Below are positions 53,571 to 64,000 of a stretch of 64,000 bases of DNA, one piece after another. The number at the start of each line of letters is the position of its first letter. Within the stretch, counting starts at the first letter, position 1. The position numbers and the translations under genes were made by a program. The notes beneath the pieces were generated by a model. The model was not told the DNA's origin. It was given only the letters and a program-made list of their open reading frames with translations, and searched no databases. The stretch spans positions 1 through 64,000 of the forward strand of contig JACEFZ010018149.1 of the NCBI GenBank assembly GCA_014155875.1. Direction: 5' to 3'. The stretch is from Cepaea nemoralis. Taxonomy: Eukaryota > Mollusca > Gastropoda > Stylommatophora > Helicidae.

Positions 53571-54237
53571 TTATTTTCGGTAGTTAAGCGGACCACAACT
53601 TTATAAAATTATATAAAGTCATGCAATATCATTCTTACCTTTCTTAACTTTCGTCAACAAAATTCTAAAACTTTAAAGGCAGTCAGTATAAGTACTAAAC
53701 TGCGGTCATTTTTTGGTTGAAATCTAAAGTTAATTTAACAATAAATTTTAAATCAATTTCGAAAATCGCTTTTAATGTAATTACAGTTCTTCATAACCAG
53801 TTATTTAAGTTAAGATGTCAGTTTATCAATGTCTGGCCACAAATATGTCGTGCCCAAAGTCATAAGCGCAACTAGGTAGGTCTGGAATGTTGCTTGTTTG
53901 TTTTATAACGGCCATTGCGGAAAATGACTGCTCGCATCTGTGAGTCGAACAAAAACGACAAATGTATCTCTGGGCGAATAAACGCAAGTGTTCCAATTGT
54001 TCGACAGACAATAGTCGCCAGAATGAAATCGTATGATCAGGTGACGGTTGCGAACTGAACAGGTGCATTCGATAATATCTGAACATAACCACGAGCAGAG
54101 TAAATTATCGCACGCTCCAAGTGCATTTTTTTTAAATTATTAAAATATATTATATTAAATAACGGGGGCCTCGCGTGCCACTTACTAACAGCTGGCGGGC
54201 CACAAGTGGCACGCGGGCCGTGGTTTGGGAACCTCTG
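53571..54237. mobile_element. Truncated hAT element, copy B
   Basis: Homologous to 17870-18535 (the non-autonomous hAT), lacking its left end. The similarity begins at CGGTAGTTAAG, which marks the left boundary of the duplicated segment. Confidence 0.85.
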
Positions 54238-54712
54238 CACTACACCATTCGCAGTTCCTCTACACCATTCGCAGTTCCTCTACACCATTCACGGTTCCTC
54301 TACACCATTCACGGTTCCTCTACACCATTCATGATTCCTCTACACCATTCACAGTTCCTCTACACCATTCACGGTTCATCTACACCATTCATGATTCCTC
54401 TACACCATTCACGATTCCTCTACACCATTCACGGTTCCTCTACACCATTCATGGTTCCTCTACACCAATCACGGTTCCTCTACACCATTCACAGTTCCTC
54501 TACACCATTCACAGTTCCTCTACACCGTTCATGATTCCTCTACACCGTTCACAGTTCCTCTACACCGTTCACGGTTCCTCTACACCATTCACGGTTCCTC
54601 TAGACCATTCACGGTTCCTCTAGACCATTCACGGTTCCTCTACACCATTCACGGTTCCTCTACACCATTCACGGTTCCTCTACACCATTTACGGTTCTTT
54701 CACATCATTCAC
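54238..54712. repeat. 20-bp minisatellite, copy B
   Basis: About 24 units of CTCTACACCATTCACGGTTC, uninterrupted. Confidence 0.97.
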
Positions 54713-54719
54713 ACGATTC

Positions 54720-54850
54720 CAAAGAGCCCTACCATGTCTGCCTTATCGTGCACCAGTACTCGGCCCAGTGGTGCACAACCAGCCAATCTGCCCGCCTACT
54801 CGTTTGCCACCACACCAGCATGTCTTGGAGAGAATATTCAATGGATGCTC
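54720..54850 (-). mobile_element. I-like LINE fragment, copy B (single 31-bp unit)
   Basis: Homologous to 21110-21500 but with one unit of the 31-bp block. It is the unexpanded state of the same RNase H fragment. Confidence 0.8.
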
Positions 54851-55466
54851 ACCATCTTGATTTGTTGACACTTTAGAATACAGTGTATCAAATCTTTGAA
54901 TCTCATAACAACACAGGCCTCTTTGGTATAAGGCAATTGCCATATAATTATCCTGGTCTATGCTTGTGTTCAAATACTGTATGACATCTCTATATCTCCT
55001 CCGAAGTAGAGATGAGACCCACTCATCACCACCATGTTGCAGGTCCTTTCAAGAACATGGCTGCCATCACAGCCCACGACAAGATCCTCGATCCCTGGCC
55101 TGTCCTGCTTCCTTCCCTCTCCACTCTCCCCCTTTGCATCAATGATCTGGCAGCTATAATACTAATAGTGCCAGTTCTGATTCTGTGTTGATTGATGAGG
55201 CCCGCTCATTCTACTAGTGTACCTCTCGTGTCTGGCCGTGCCAATCTTACTCACAAGTCTCTCATTCTAGACAACGATGTGGATTCACTGGCGTCAAACT
55301 GCTCTGCTCTCCACATCTCTCTAAGGTTCAGTTATATTATTAATGCCCTTACAGAGATTGATTCTCAATATAAGAATAATATTTGATTTCTTTATATAAT
55401 TGTCGTTTTTAAATGTATTCATGACTTGTAACGTATTCGGGGACTTTTTTCTCCTTGCACGCTCAG

Positions 55467-55612
55467 ATCCCTACACCAGCAGCAGTTTTTCTATCCAGCA
55501 GTAACCAGGACACTTCTATCTCAAATGATTCCATTTATTTAACGGAAGAAGCTGATCCGGATCCCGACTGTGTCCAGGCGGATAATGGTTTTAAGCTCAC
55601 TGACGCAGGCAG
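55467..55612 (+). pseudogene. Host exon, copy B, with 7-base deletion
   Basis: It has the same acceptor and donor as 22100-22252 and over 90% identity by eye. Seven bases are missing just before the donor (GACG|CAGGCAG), leaving 146 bases. The phase is therefore changed, and this copy could not replace copy A in the same transcript frame. Confidence 0.7.
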
Positions 55613-55639
55613 GTAAGTCTATTTGATTAGTTTGTTTTG

Positions 55640-57560
55640 AAATGTTGACTTCTTGAGTACACAGAGACAGGTAGTGTGGCTGAGAAATGTTTAACTCTGG
55701 GTACATCAAGACAAAGAGGTGTGGCTGAGAAATGTTTAACTCTGGGTACATCAAGACAAAGAGGTGTGGCTGAGAAATGTTGAACTCTGGGTACATCAAG
55801 ACAGGGAGGTGTGGCTGAGAAATGTTGAACTCTGGGTACATCAAGACAGGGAGGTGTGGCTGAGAAATGTTGAACTCTGGGTACATCAAGACAGGGAGGT
55901 GTGGCTGAGAAATGTTGAACTCTGGGTACATCAAGACAGGGAGGTGTGGCTGAGAAATGTTGAACTCTGGGTACATAAGACAGGGAGGTGTGGCTGAGAA
56001 ATGTTGAACTCTGGGTACATCAAGACAGGGAGGTGTGGCTGAGAAATGTTGAACTCTTTGAGTACATCAAGACAGGGAGGTGTGGCTGAGAAATGTTGAA
56101 CTCTGGGTACATCAAGACAGGGAGGTGTGGCTGAGAAATGTTGAACTCTGGGTACATAAGACAGGGAGGTGTGGCTGAGAAATGTTGAACTCTGGGTACA
56201 TCAAGACAGGGAGGTGTGGCTGAGAAATGTTGAACTCTGGGTACATCAAGACAGGGAGGTGTGGCTGAGAAATGTTGAACTCTGGGTACATCAAGACAGG
56301 GAGGTGTGGCTGAGAAATGTTGAACTCTGGGTACATCAAGACAGGGAGGTGTGGCTGAGAAATGTTGAACTCTGGGTACATCAAGACAGGGAGGTGTGGC
56401 TGAGAAATGTTTAACTCTGGGTACATCAAGACAGGGAGGTGTGGCTGAGAAATGTTGAACTCTGGGTACATCAAGACAGGGAGGTGTGGCTGAGAAATGT
56501 TGAACTCTGGGTACATCAAGACAGGGAGGTGTGGCTGAGAAATGTTGAACTCTGGGTACATCAAGACAGGGAGGTGTGGCTGAGAAATGTTGAACTCTGG
56601 GTACATCAAGACAGGGAGGTGTGGCTGAGAAATGTTGAACTCTGGGTACATCAAGACAGGGAGGTGTGGCTGAGAAATGTTGAACTCTGGGTACATCAAG
56701 ACAGGGAGGTGTGGCTGAGAAATGTTTAACTCTGGGTACATCAAGACAGGGAGGTGTGGCTGAGAAATGTTGAACTCTGGGTACATCAAGACAGGGAGGT
56801 GTGGCTGAGAAATGTTGAACTCTGGGTACATCAAGACAGGGAGGTGTGGCTGAGAAATGTTGAACTCTGGGTACATCAAGACAGGGAGGTGTGGCTGAGA
56901 AATGTTGAACTCTGGGTACATAAGACAGGGAGGTGTGGCTGAGAAATGTTGAACTCTGGGTACATCAAGACAGGGAGGTGTGGCTGAGAAATGTTGAACT
57001 CTGGGTACATCAAGACAGGGAGGTGTGGCTGAGAAATGTTGAACTCTGGGTACATCAAGACAGGGAGGTGTGGCTGAGAAATGTTGAACTCTGGGTACAT
57101 CAAGACAGGGAGGTGTGGCTGAGAAATGTTGAACTCTGGGTACATCAAGACAGGGAGGTGTGGCTGAGAAATGTTGAACTCTGGGTACATCAAGACAGGG
57201 AGGTGTGGCTGAGAAATGTTGAACTCTGGGTACATCAAGACAAAGAGGTGTGGCTGAGAAATGTTGAACTCTGGGTACATCAAGACAAAGAGGTGTGGTT
57301 GAGAAATGTTGAACTCTGGGTACACCAAGACAGGGAGGTGTGTCTGAGAAATGTTGAACTATGGGTACACCAAGACAGGGAGGTGAACTCTGAGTACACT
57401 GAGACAGGGAGGTGTGTCTGAGAAATGTTGATCTCTGGGTACATCAAGACAAAGAGGTGTGGCTGAGAAATGTTGAACTCTGGGTACATCAAGACAAAGA
57501 GGTGTGGCTGAGAAATGTTGAACTCTGAGTACACCGAAACAGGGAGGTGTGATTGAGATG
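55640..57560. repeat. 45-bp minisatellite, copy B
   Basis: About 42 units, most of them identical 45-mers, much more uniform than copy A. The exact multiple of three creates long frames on both strands (MYPEFNISQPHLPVL on -, VWLRNVELWVHQDRE on +). Confidence 0.98.
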
Positions 57561-57564
57561 TGAT

Positions 57565-60175
57565 AGTGTCTACCTCGGCTTGCAATCTTCAGCAACCAGC
57601 GAAGAGTCCCAATACTGGTGGTGCCAGTTGCATTCCGGTTATGTATCCACCTGGCCTTTCCACGGAAAACTGAGTGTTGGCCAGATCCCCATGTCATTCT
57701 CTGTTGCACCATTTACATCAGGCCATTCTGTGTCGCACCATTTACATCAGGCCATTCTCTGTCACACCATTTACATTAGGTCATTCTCTGTTGCACCATT
57801 TACACCAGGCCATTCTGTGTCGCACCATTTACATCAGGTCATTCTCTGTCGCACCATTTACATCAGGTCATTCTCTGTCGCACCATTTACATCAGGTTAT
57901 TCTCTGTCGCACCATTTACATCAGGTCATTCTCTGTCGGACCATTTACATCAGGTCATTCTCTGTCGCACCATTTACATCAGGTCATTCTCTGTCGCACC
58001 ATTTACATCAGGTCATTCTCAGCTGCACCATTTAATTCAGGTCATTCTCAGGTGCACCATTTACATCAGGTCATTCTAAGCTGCAACATTTAATTCAGGT
58101 CATTCTCAGCCACACCATTTACATCAGGTCATTCTCAGCTGCACCATTTACATCAGGTCATTCTCAGCTGCACCATTTAATTCAGGTCATTCTCAGCCAC
58201 ACAATTTACATCAGGTCATTCCCTGTCGCACCATTTACATCAGGTCATTCTGTCGCACCATTTACATCAGGTCATTCTCTGTCACACCATTTACATCAGG
58301 TCATTCTAAGCTGCAACATTTAATTCAGGTCATTCTCAGCTGCACCATTTACATCAGGTCATTCTAAGCTGCAACATTTAATTCAGGTCAATATCAGCCG
58401 CACCATTTACATCAGGTCATTCTCAGCCGCACCATTTAATTCAGGTCATTCTCAGCCGCACCATTTACATCAGGTCATTCTCTGCCACACCATTTACATC
58501 AGGTTATTCTCTGTGCCGCACCATTTACATCAGGTCATTCTCTACCACAGCATTTACATCAGGTCATTCTCTGTCGCACCATTTACATCAGGTCATTCTC
58601 TGCCACACCATTTACATCAGGTCATTCTCTGCCACACCATTTACATCAGGTTATTCTCAGCTGCACCATTTACATGAGGTCATTATCTGCCACACCATTT
58701 ACATCAGGTCATTCTCTGCCACACCATTTACATCAGGTCATTCTCTGTCGCACCATTTACATCAGGTCATTCTCTGTCGCACCATTTACATCAGGTCATT
58801 CTCTGTGCCAGCATCATTTACATCAGGTCATTCTCTGCCACACCATTTACATCAGGTTATTCTCAGCTGCACCATTTACATCAGGCCATTCTCTGTCACA
58901 CCATTTACATCAGGTCATTCTCTGCCACACCATTTACATCAGGTCATTCTCTACCACACCATTTACATCAGGTCATTCTCTACTGCACCATATACATCAG
59001 GTCATTCTCTGTGCCGCACCATTTACATCAGGTATTTCTCTGTCGCACCATTTACATCAGGTTATTCTCAGCTGCACCATTTACATCAGGTCATTCTCTG
59101 TCGCACCATTTACAACAGGTCATTCTCTGCCACACCATTTACATCAGGTCATTCTCTACCGCATCATTTACATCAGGTCATTCTCTACCACACCATTTAC
59201 ATCAGGTCATTCTCTGCTGCACCATTTACATCAGGTTATTCTCAGCTGCACCATTTACATCAGGTCATTCTCTGTCGCACAATTTACATCAGATCATTCT
59301 CTGCCACACCATTTACATCAGGTCATTCTCTACCACACCATTTACATCAGGTCATTCTCTACCACACCATTTACATCAGGTTATTCTCTGTCGCACCATT
59401 TACATCAGATCATTCTCTGTCGCACCATTTACATCAGGTTATTCTCTGTGCCGCACCATTTACATCAGGTCATTCTCTGTCGCACCATTTACATCAGGTC
59501 ATTCTCTGTCGCACCATTTACATCAGGTTATTCTCTGTACCGCACCATATACATCAGGTCATTCCCTGTCGCACCATTTACATCAGGTCATTCTCAGCTG
59601 CACCATTTAATTCAGGTCATTCTCAGGTGCACCATTTACATCAGGTCATTCTAAGCTGCAACATTTAATTCAGGTCATTCTCAGCCACACCATTTACATC
59701 AGGTCATTCCCTGTCACACCATTTCCATCAGGTCATTCTCAGCTGCACCATTTAATTCAGGTCATTCTCAGCCACACCATTTACATCAGGTCATTCCCTG
59801 TCGCACCATTTACATCAGGTCATTCTCAGCTGCACCATTTAATTCAGGTCATTCTCAGCCACACCATTTACATCAGGTCATTCCCTGTCGCACCATTTAC
59901 ATAAGGTCATTCTCAGCTGCACCATTTACATCAGGTCATTCTCTGTCGCACCATTTACATCAGGTCATTCTCTGCCACACCATTTACATCAGGTAATTCT
60001 CAGCTGCACCATTTACATCAGGTCATTCTAAGCTGCAACATTTAATTCAGGTCAATATCAGCCGTACCATTTACATCAGGTCATTCTCAGCCGCACCATT
60101 TAATTCAGGTCATTCTCAGCCGCACCATTTACATCAGGTCATTCTCAACCGCACCATTTACATCAGGTAATTTGG
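57565..60175. repeat. LINE 3' fragment and 29-bp minisatellite, copy B
   Basis: 57565-57700 is the LINE 3' fragment. About 86 units of the 29-bp repeat follow, with higher-order patterns (for example alternating TTAATTCAGG and TTACATCAGG units near 58010-58460 and 59590-60130). Confidence 0.96.
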
Positions 60176-60215
60176 ATTTATCTGTTCTTCTTCACCATTC
60201 ATGGTTCTTCTACAC

Positions 60216-60567
60216 CGGTGGTTCTCACCCTATTTAGTCCATGCACCCCTTCACTATATTACTATATTTTCAGAATGTCCCCCCCCCCCCCCTTTCGTAT
60301 TTCCTCCCTATAAATCCCCCCTCCACAGTATAACTAAAAAGGAAGCTAAATTTAACAGCTCATACTAGAACAAGTCTAGACGTCTACATAAAACGTGATT
60401 TGCGGGTCTACTTACATTATAAAACAAATTTCAGAAGGGCGAGAAGTACAGAACTGTAAAGTATGGAGTGAAAAACAATATCAAGTAATCGGTTCATGTG
60501 TTAACGCGATCTTGAAATAATCATAATTCCCCTTTGGGGGGAATTCCCCACCGGTTGAGAACCACTG
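60216..60567. mobile_element. Small non-autonomous hAT element (352 bp)
   Basis: Ends CGGTGGTTCTCACCCTATTT and, inverted, CAGTGGTTCTCAACCGG. Flanked by an exact 8-bp duplication TTCTACAC (60208-60215 and 60568-60575). Absent at the matching site in copy A (about 24385). Confidence 0.9.
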
Positions 60568-60599
60568 TTCTACACCATTCACAGTTCTTCGACAAGATT

Positions 60600-61215
60600 C
60601 ACATGATTCCAAAAATGAATATTTACAAGACCCATTGTCACCTAATATCATACGTTCTCTTGGGTTGTGAGATTAGATTCCTAGCCTTCCCAAATAAGGG
60701 AGAAAAAGCAGAAAGTCCTGTATGCAAAGTGTGAGCATTAAAAATACAAGAGTAAGCCATAAGATCACTGCTTTGGCAAAATTATTAAGAAGAAAATCTA
60801 CCTACGCGTAAATAGAGTCCGTGGATGAAATTCGTCTAGAGATAGCAAACCTTACATAAATGCATGCTGAATTTTGACACAGTTTGTTTGCCAGAGAAAG
60901 GACTTTCTTATTATACTATTTTCAGGTTTTCTCAGTGCGCTTTCTGTCTAGCGTCGGGGTCTTTTCCTCACCTCTTGATTGGCTGAAATCGGTCTAGTCC
61001 TCTCACTAAGCTCCACATTGTTGATCCTGTCATACTGTTTTAGTCCTATACTGATGCAGGCATTGGTTAGTTCATATTTGTGATTTATTAGTGATTGTTT
61101 GAGTCATTGTCCGTGTTCCTGATCCTTACAGTAGTGCTAATTTAACTTACAGTTAAATATTTTTAAGTGTGGCACTAGTTGTAATTTTTGTTTGACTTCC
61201 TAGAATTTCTTAGTG
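60600..61215. other. Duplicated non-coding spacer, copy B
   Basis: Collinear with 24400-25010. No gene visible. Confidence 0.6.
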
Positions 61216-61930
61216 ATATGAAAACTCCTTATGCTGACATCTCCATCTGTCCCCCCATCTTTGTTAATATTTCTACCTAACTAGGTGTATAATAGAATTG
61301 CTAGTGATATGAAAACTCCTTGTGTTAACATCTCCATCTGTGTCAATATTTCTACCTAACTAGGTGTATAATAGAATTGCTAGTGATATGAAAACTCCTT
61401 GTGTTAACATCTCCATCTGTGTCAATATTTCTACCTAACTTGGTGTGTAATAGAATTGCTAGTGATATGAAAACTCCTTGTGTTAACATCTCCATCTGTC
61501 TCCCCATCTGTGTCAATACTTCTACCTAACCAGGTGTATAATAGAATTGCTAGTGATATGAAAACTCCTTGTGTTAACATCTCCATCTGTGTCAATATTT
61601 CTACCTAACTAGGTGTATAATAGAATTGCTAGTGATATGAAAACTCGTGTTAACATCTCCATCTGTGTCAATACTTCTACCTAACTAGGTGTATAATAGA
61701 ATTGCTAGTGATATGAAAACTCCTTGTGTTAACATCTCCATCTGTGTCAATATTTCTACCTAACTAGGTGTGTAATAGAATTGCTAGTGATATGAAAACT
61801 CCTTGTGTTAACATCTCCATCTGTGTCAATATTTCTACCTAACTAGGTGTATAATAGAATTGCTAGTGATATGAAAACTCCTTATGTTAACATCTCCATC
61901 TGTGTCAATACTTCTACCTAACTAGGTATG
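61215..61930. repeat. 79-bp satellite, copy B
   Basis: About nine units. No LINE is embedded. Confidence 0.95.
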
Positions 61931-61935
61931 TAATA

Positions 61936-62126
61936 CAAGCTGTGTGGTTGAATACGCTTGCCATTAAACAGTGGAAGACAGCCGGATAGCGGATTCAACT
62001 CCTACACCAGGTCAGTTTGCTTTCAACATTGACTTCTAATTTAGAAAGCAATGACAAACTACTAACTGCACACTTGCCTGGTACATCACCCTGGGGTTGG
62101 GTTGATTGCAGCATGCAAAGGACATG
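61936..62126 (+). mobile_element. tRNA-derived SINE-like unit, copy B (empty Polinton site)
   Basis: Same as 27355-27553, with B-box-like GGATTCAACTCC. It continues without interruption through the G-run where copy A has the Polinton, into (GA)n at 62146-62170. Confidence 0.5.
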
Positions 62127-62174
62127 CAGGAGAGGGGGGGGGGGGGGTGAGAGAGAGAGAGAGAGAGAGAGACT

Positions 62175-62715
62175 CCACAGCTCGAAATGAGATTTTATCT
62201 AGGGAGACATTATCATTTGCATGATTTAGTCTCATTGTCTTTGTCTTTTCCGTATACAATTTACACATGCAGTCAACCTCAGCATTTTATTTTTGCTCTT
62301 TGTGATCTCTTGGCAAGTTTACGTTCAAGAGTTTGCCAATGATTTTTGAATGTCCGACACTCATACCATTGTGTGAAAACCAACATATGATGGTCTGCTG
62401 CCAAATCACCTGCATCTGGATTTCAAATTTACACATAATTGTCAAAAGGCAGGTCTTGGTCAGTGTAAATCTTGACCCTAGCACATCGGTGCCTCAACAT
62501 CCCTGTTGGTGATGGAAAGCTCGATTTCTGTCGCAGTTGATCAACTGTGAGAAGAGGTTCAGTAGCTTCTATGTGGGAGATCCCGACCTGCTGCCGGTGA
62601 GAAGTTATGAGAAGGCCACACTGGTTCGAATCCTGTTTTATTTCTGCTCATTCATCAATTCATACGTTTAAGTGTTTATGTTCTTTGCCTGTTCTTTCTT
62701 ATGGTAGTGAGAGTT
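62175..62715. other. Non-coding spacer with a B-box-like site
   Basis: No gene. GGTTCGAATCC at about 62622-62632 could be a SINE remnant. Confidence 0.35.
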
Positions 62716-62719
62716 GTTA

Positions 62720-63640
62720 TTGTAGCAGCAGTAGTAAATGTAGTAGCATTAGTAGTAACAGTACACATACTAGTACTAGTGGCAATAGTAAATGTAGACA
62801 TCGTAGTAGTAACAAGGACACATACTAGTATAGTGGCAATAGTAAATGTAGACATCGTAGTAGTAACAGTACACATACTAGTACTAGTGGCAATAGTAAA
62901 TGTAGTAGCATTAGTAGTAACAGTACACATACTAGTACTAGTGGCAATAGAATGTAGTAGCATTAGTAGTAAACAGTACACATACTAGTACTAGTGGCAA
63001 TAGTAAATGTAGGAGCATTAGTAGTAACAGTACACAACTAGTACTAGTGGCAATAGTAAATGTAGTAGCATTAGTAGTACAGTACACATACTAGTACTAG
63101 TGGCAATAGTAAATGTAGACATGTAGTAGTAACAGTACACATACTAGTACTAGTGGCAATAGTAATGTAGACATTGTCGTAGTAAACAGTACACATACTA
63201 GTACTAGTGGCAATAGTAAATGTAGACATCGTAGTAGTAACAGTACACATACTAGTACTAGTGGCAATAGTAAATGTAGACATCGTAGTAGTAACAGTAC
63301 ACATACTAGTACTAGTGGCAATAGTAAATGTAGTAGCATTAGTAGTAACAGTACACATACTAGGTACTAGTGGCAATAGTAAATGTAGACATCGTAGTAG
63401 TAACAGTACACATACTAGTACTAGTGGCAATAGTATAATGTTAGCGACATCGTTAGTAGTAAACAGTACACATCCTAGTCACTAGTGGCAATAAGTAACT
63501 GTATTTTTTAACATCGTAGTATTAACAGTCCACATACTAGTACTAGTGGCAATAGTAAATGTAGACATCGTAGTAGTAACAGTACACATACTAGTACTAG
63601 TGGCAATAGTAAATGTAGACATCGTAGTAGTAACAGCAGG
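62720..63640. repeat. 54-bp minisatellite
   Basis: About 17 units of GTAGTAGTAACAGTACACAT + ACTAGTACTAGTGGCAATAG + TAAATGTAGACATC. Two unit types alternate (GTAGACATC and GTAGTAGCATTA). Single-base indels are frequent at 62940-63180 and 63360-63520. Confidence 0.96.
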
Positions 63641-63644
63641 AGGA

Positions 63645-63900
63645 GGAGAGGAATTAGTGGTTCTCGGAGGTCCCGGTTCAAGCCCCGGTGAGGACCGGAT
63701 TTTTTTTCACGTTGACGTCTAGTAATAAAATTTCCCCTGGTCTCTGGGTATGATATCAGACGCCCGTGTGTATTGTTGCGCACGTTAAAAATCCCTTAGC
63801 AGTTGGAAATCGAAAAAGAGTAGCCTAACGGCGCTGCCCGGACAAAATTTGGAGTTAAAAATCTACCCAATGTGTTTAAGGATCCTCGCCAGTGCTACGG
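63645..63900 (+). mobile_element. tRNA-derived SINE candidate
   Basis: CCCGGTTCAAGCCCCGGTGA at about 63673-63692 is a good T-arm/B-box. It is followed by a conserved-looking body (CGCACGTTAAAAATCCCTTA at about 63779). The unit is cut off by the array on its left. Family not assigned. Confidence 0.45.
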
Positions 63901-64000
63901 AGTTTGTGCATGAGCTGAGTTTCTCTGGACTTCAGGCTTGAGTTGGAAGAAGAACGGAGCACTTATGGGTTACACCCGTGTGCTGTGATGTTGATCCGTC

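Noticed and set aside
55640..57560. CRISPR array
   Set aside because: Units are directly adjacent with no unique spacers, and the context is an animal nuclear genome. It is a minisatellite.
58674..59668. Frames of 199-326 codons repeating HHLHQVIL / TIYIRSFS
   Set aside because: The 29-bp repeat read in three frames at once. No start context or splice signals.
57690..60175. CRISPR-like 29-bp repeats
   Set aside because: 29 bp is a typical CRISPR repeat length, but the units abut with no spacers.
62676..63783. Val/Ile-rich and Thr/Ser-rich frames
   Set aside because: 54-bp repeat is a multiple of three; no conserved protein.

Overview
This is an animal nuclear window from an invertebrate. 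It has repeated nested transposons, long minisatellites, spliced-exon signals and almost no conserved single-copy coding sequence. The mix of repeats (LINEs ending in C2H2 fingers, I-like LINEs with RNase H, Helitrons, hATs, tRNA-type SINEs and a Polinton with a chromodomain integrase) fits a lophotrochozoan such as a mollusc. That assignment is inference; nothing here fixes the species.

Layout. 1-683: 3' end of a CR1/L2-like LINE. 684-16077: two Helitron-like units joined head to tail, each carrying a long pyrimidine-only array. The first is interrupted by an I-like LINE (1595-12406, 12-bp target duplication), which is itself interrupted by an LTR retrotransposon (2998-9924, 5-bp target duplication). 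16078-27550: dinucleotide runs, candidate host exons, two hAT insertions, LINE scraps and five kinds of minisatellite. 27560-46388: a complete Polinton/Maverick with terminal inverted repeats and a perfect 6-bp target duplication, GAGGGG. 46389-53570: a candidate host terminal exon, LINE remnants and minisatellites. 53571-62140: a second, diverged copy of the 17.86-27.55 kb segment without the Polinton and without the 2.35-kb hAT. 62141-64000: a 54-bp minisatellite and a SINE-like sequence.

The Polinton is the centrepiece. Its left-hand genes run on the + strand as a tightly packed series: packaging ATPase, a small basic/hydrophobic protein, a split PX-like protein, integrase, a two-span membrane protein, penton-like minor capsid protein, a basic glycine-rich virion-type protein, double jelly-roll major capsid protein and an adenain-like protease. 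A further promoter-driven gene follows. Protein-primed DNA polymerase B runs on the opposite strand. Most start codons overlap the previous stop codon (TAATG, TGATG or ATGA), which suggests stop-restart translation of a polycistronic RNA. The particle-forming genes are open, while the polymerase, integrase and PX frames are broken and two LINEs have landed inside the element.

The host contributes at least one plausible exon (22100-22252, phase 0) and a phase-0 terminal exon (46808-47089). These could belong to one + strand gene whose large intron holds the Polinton.
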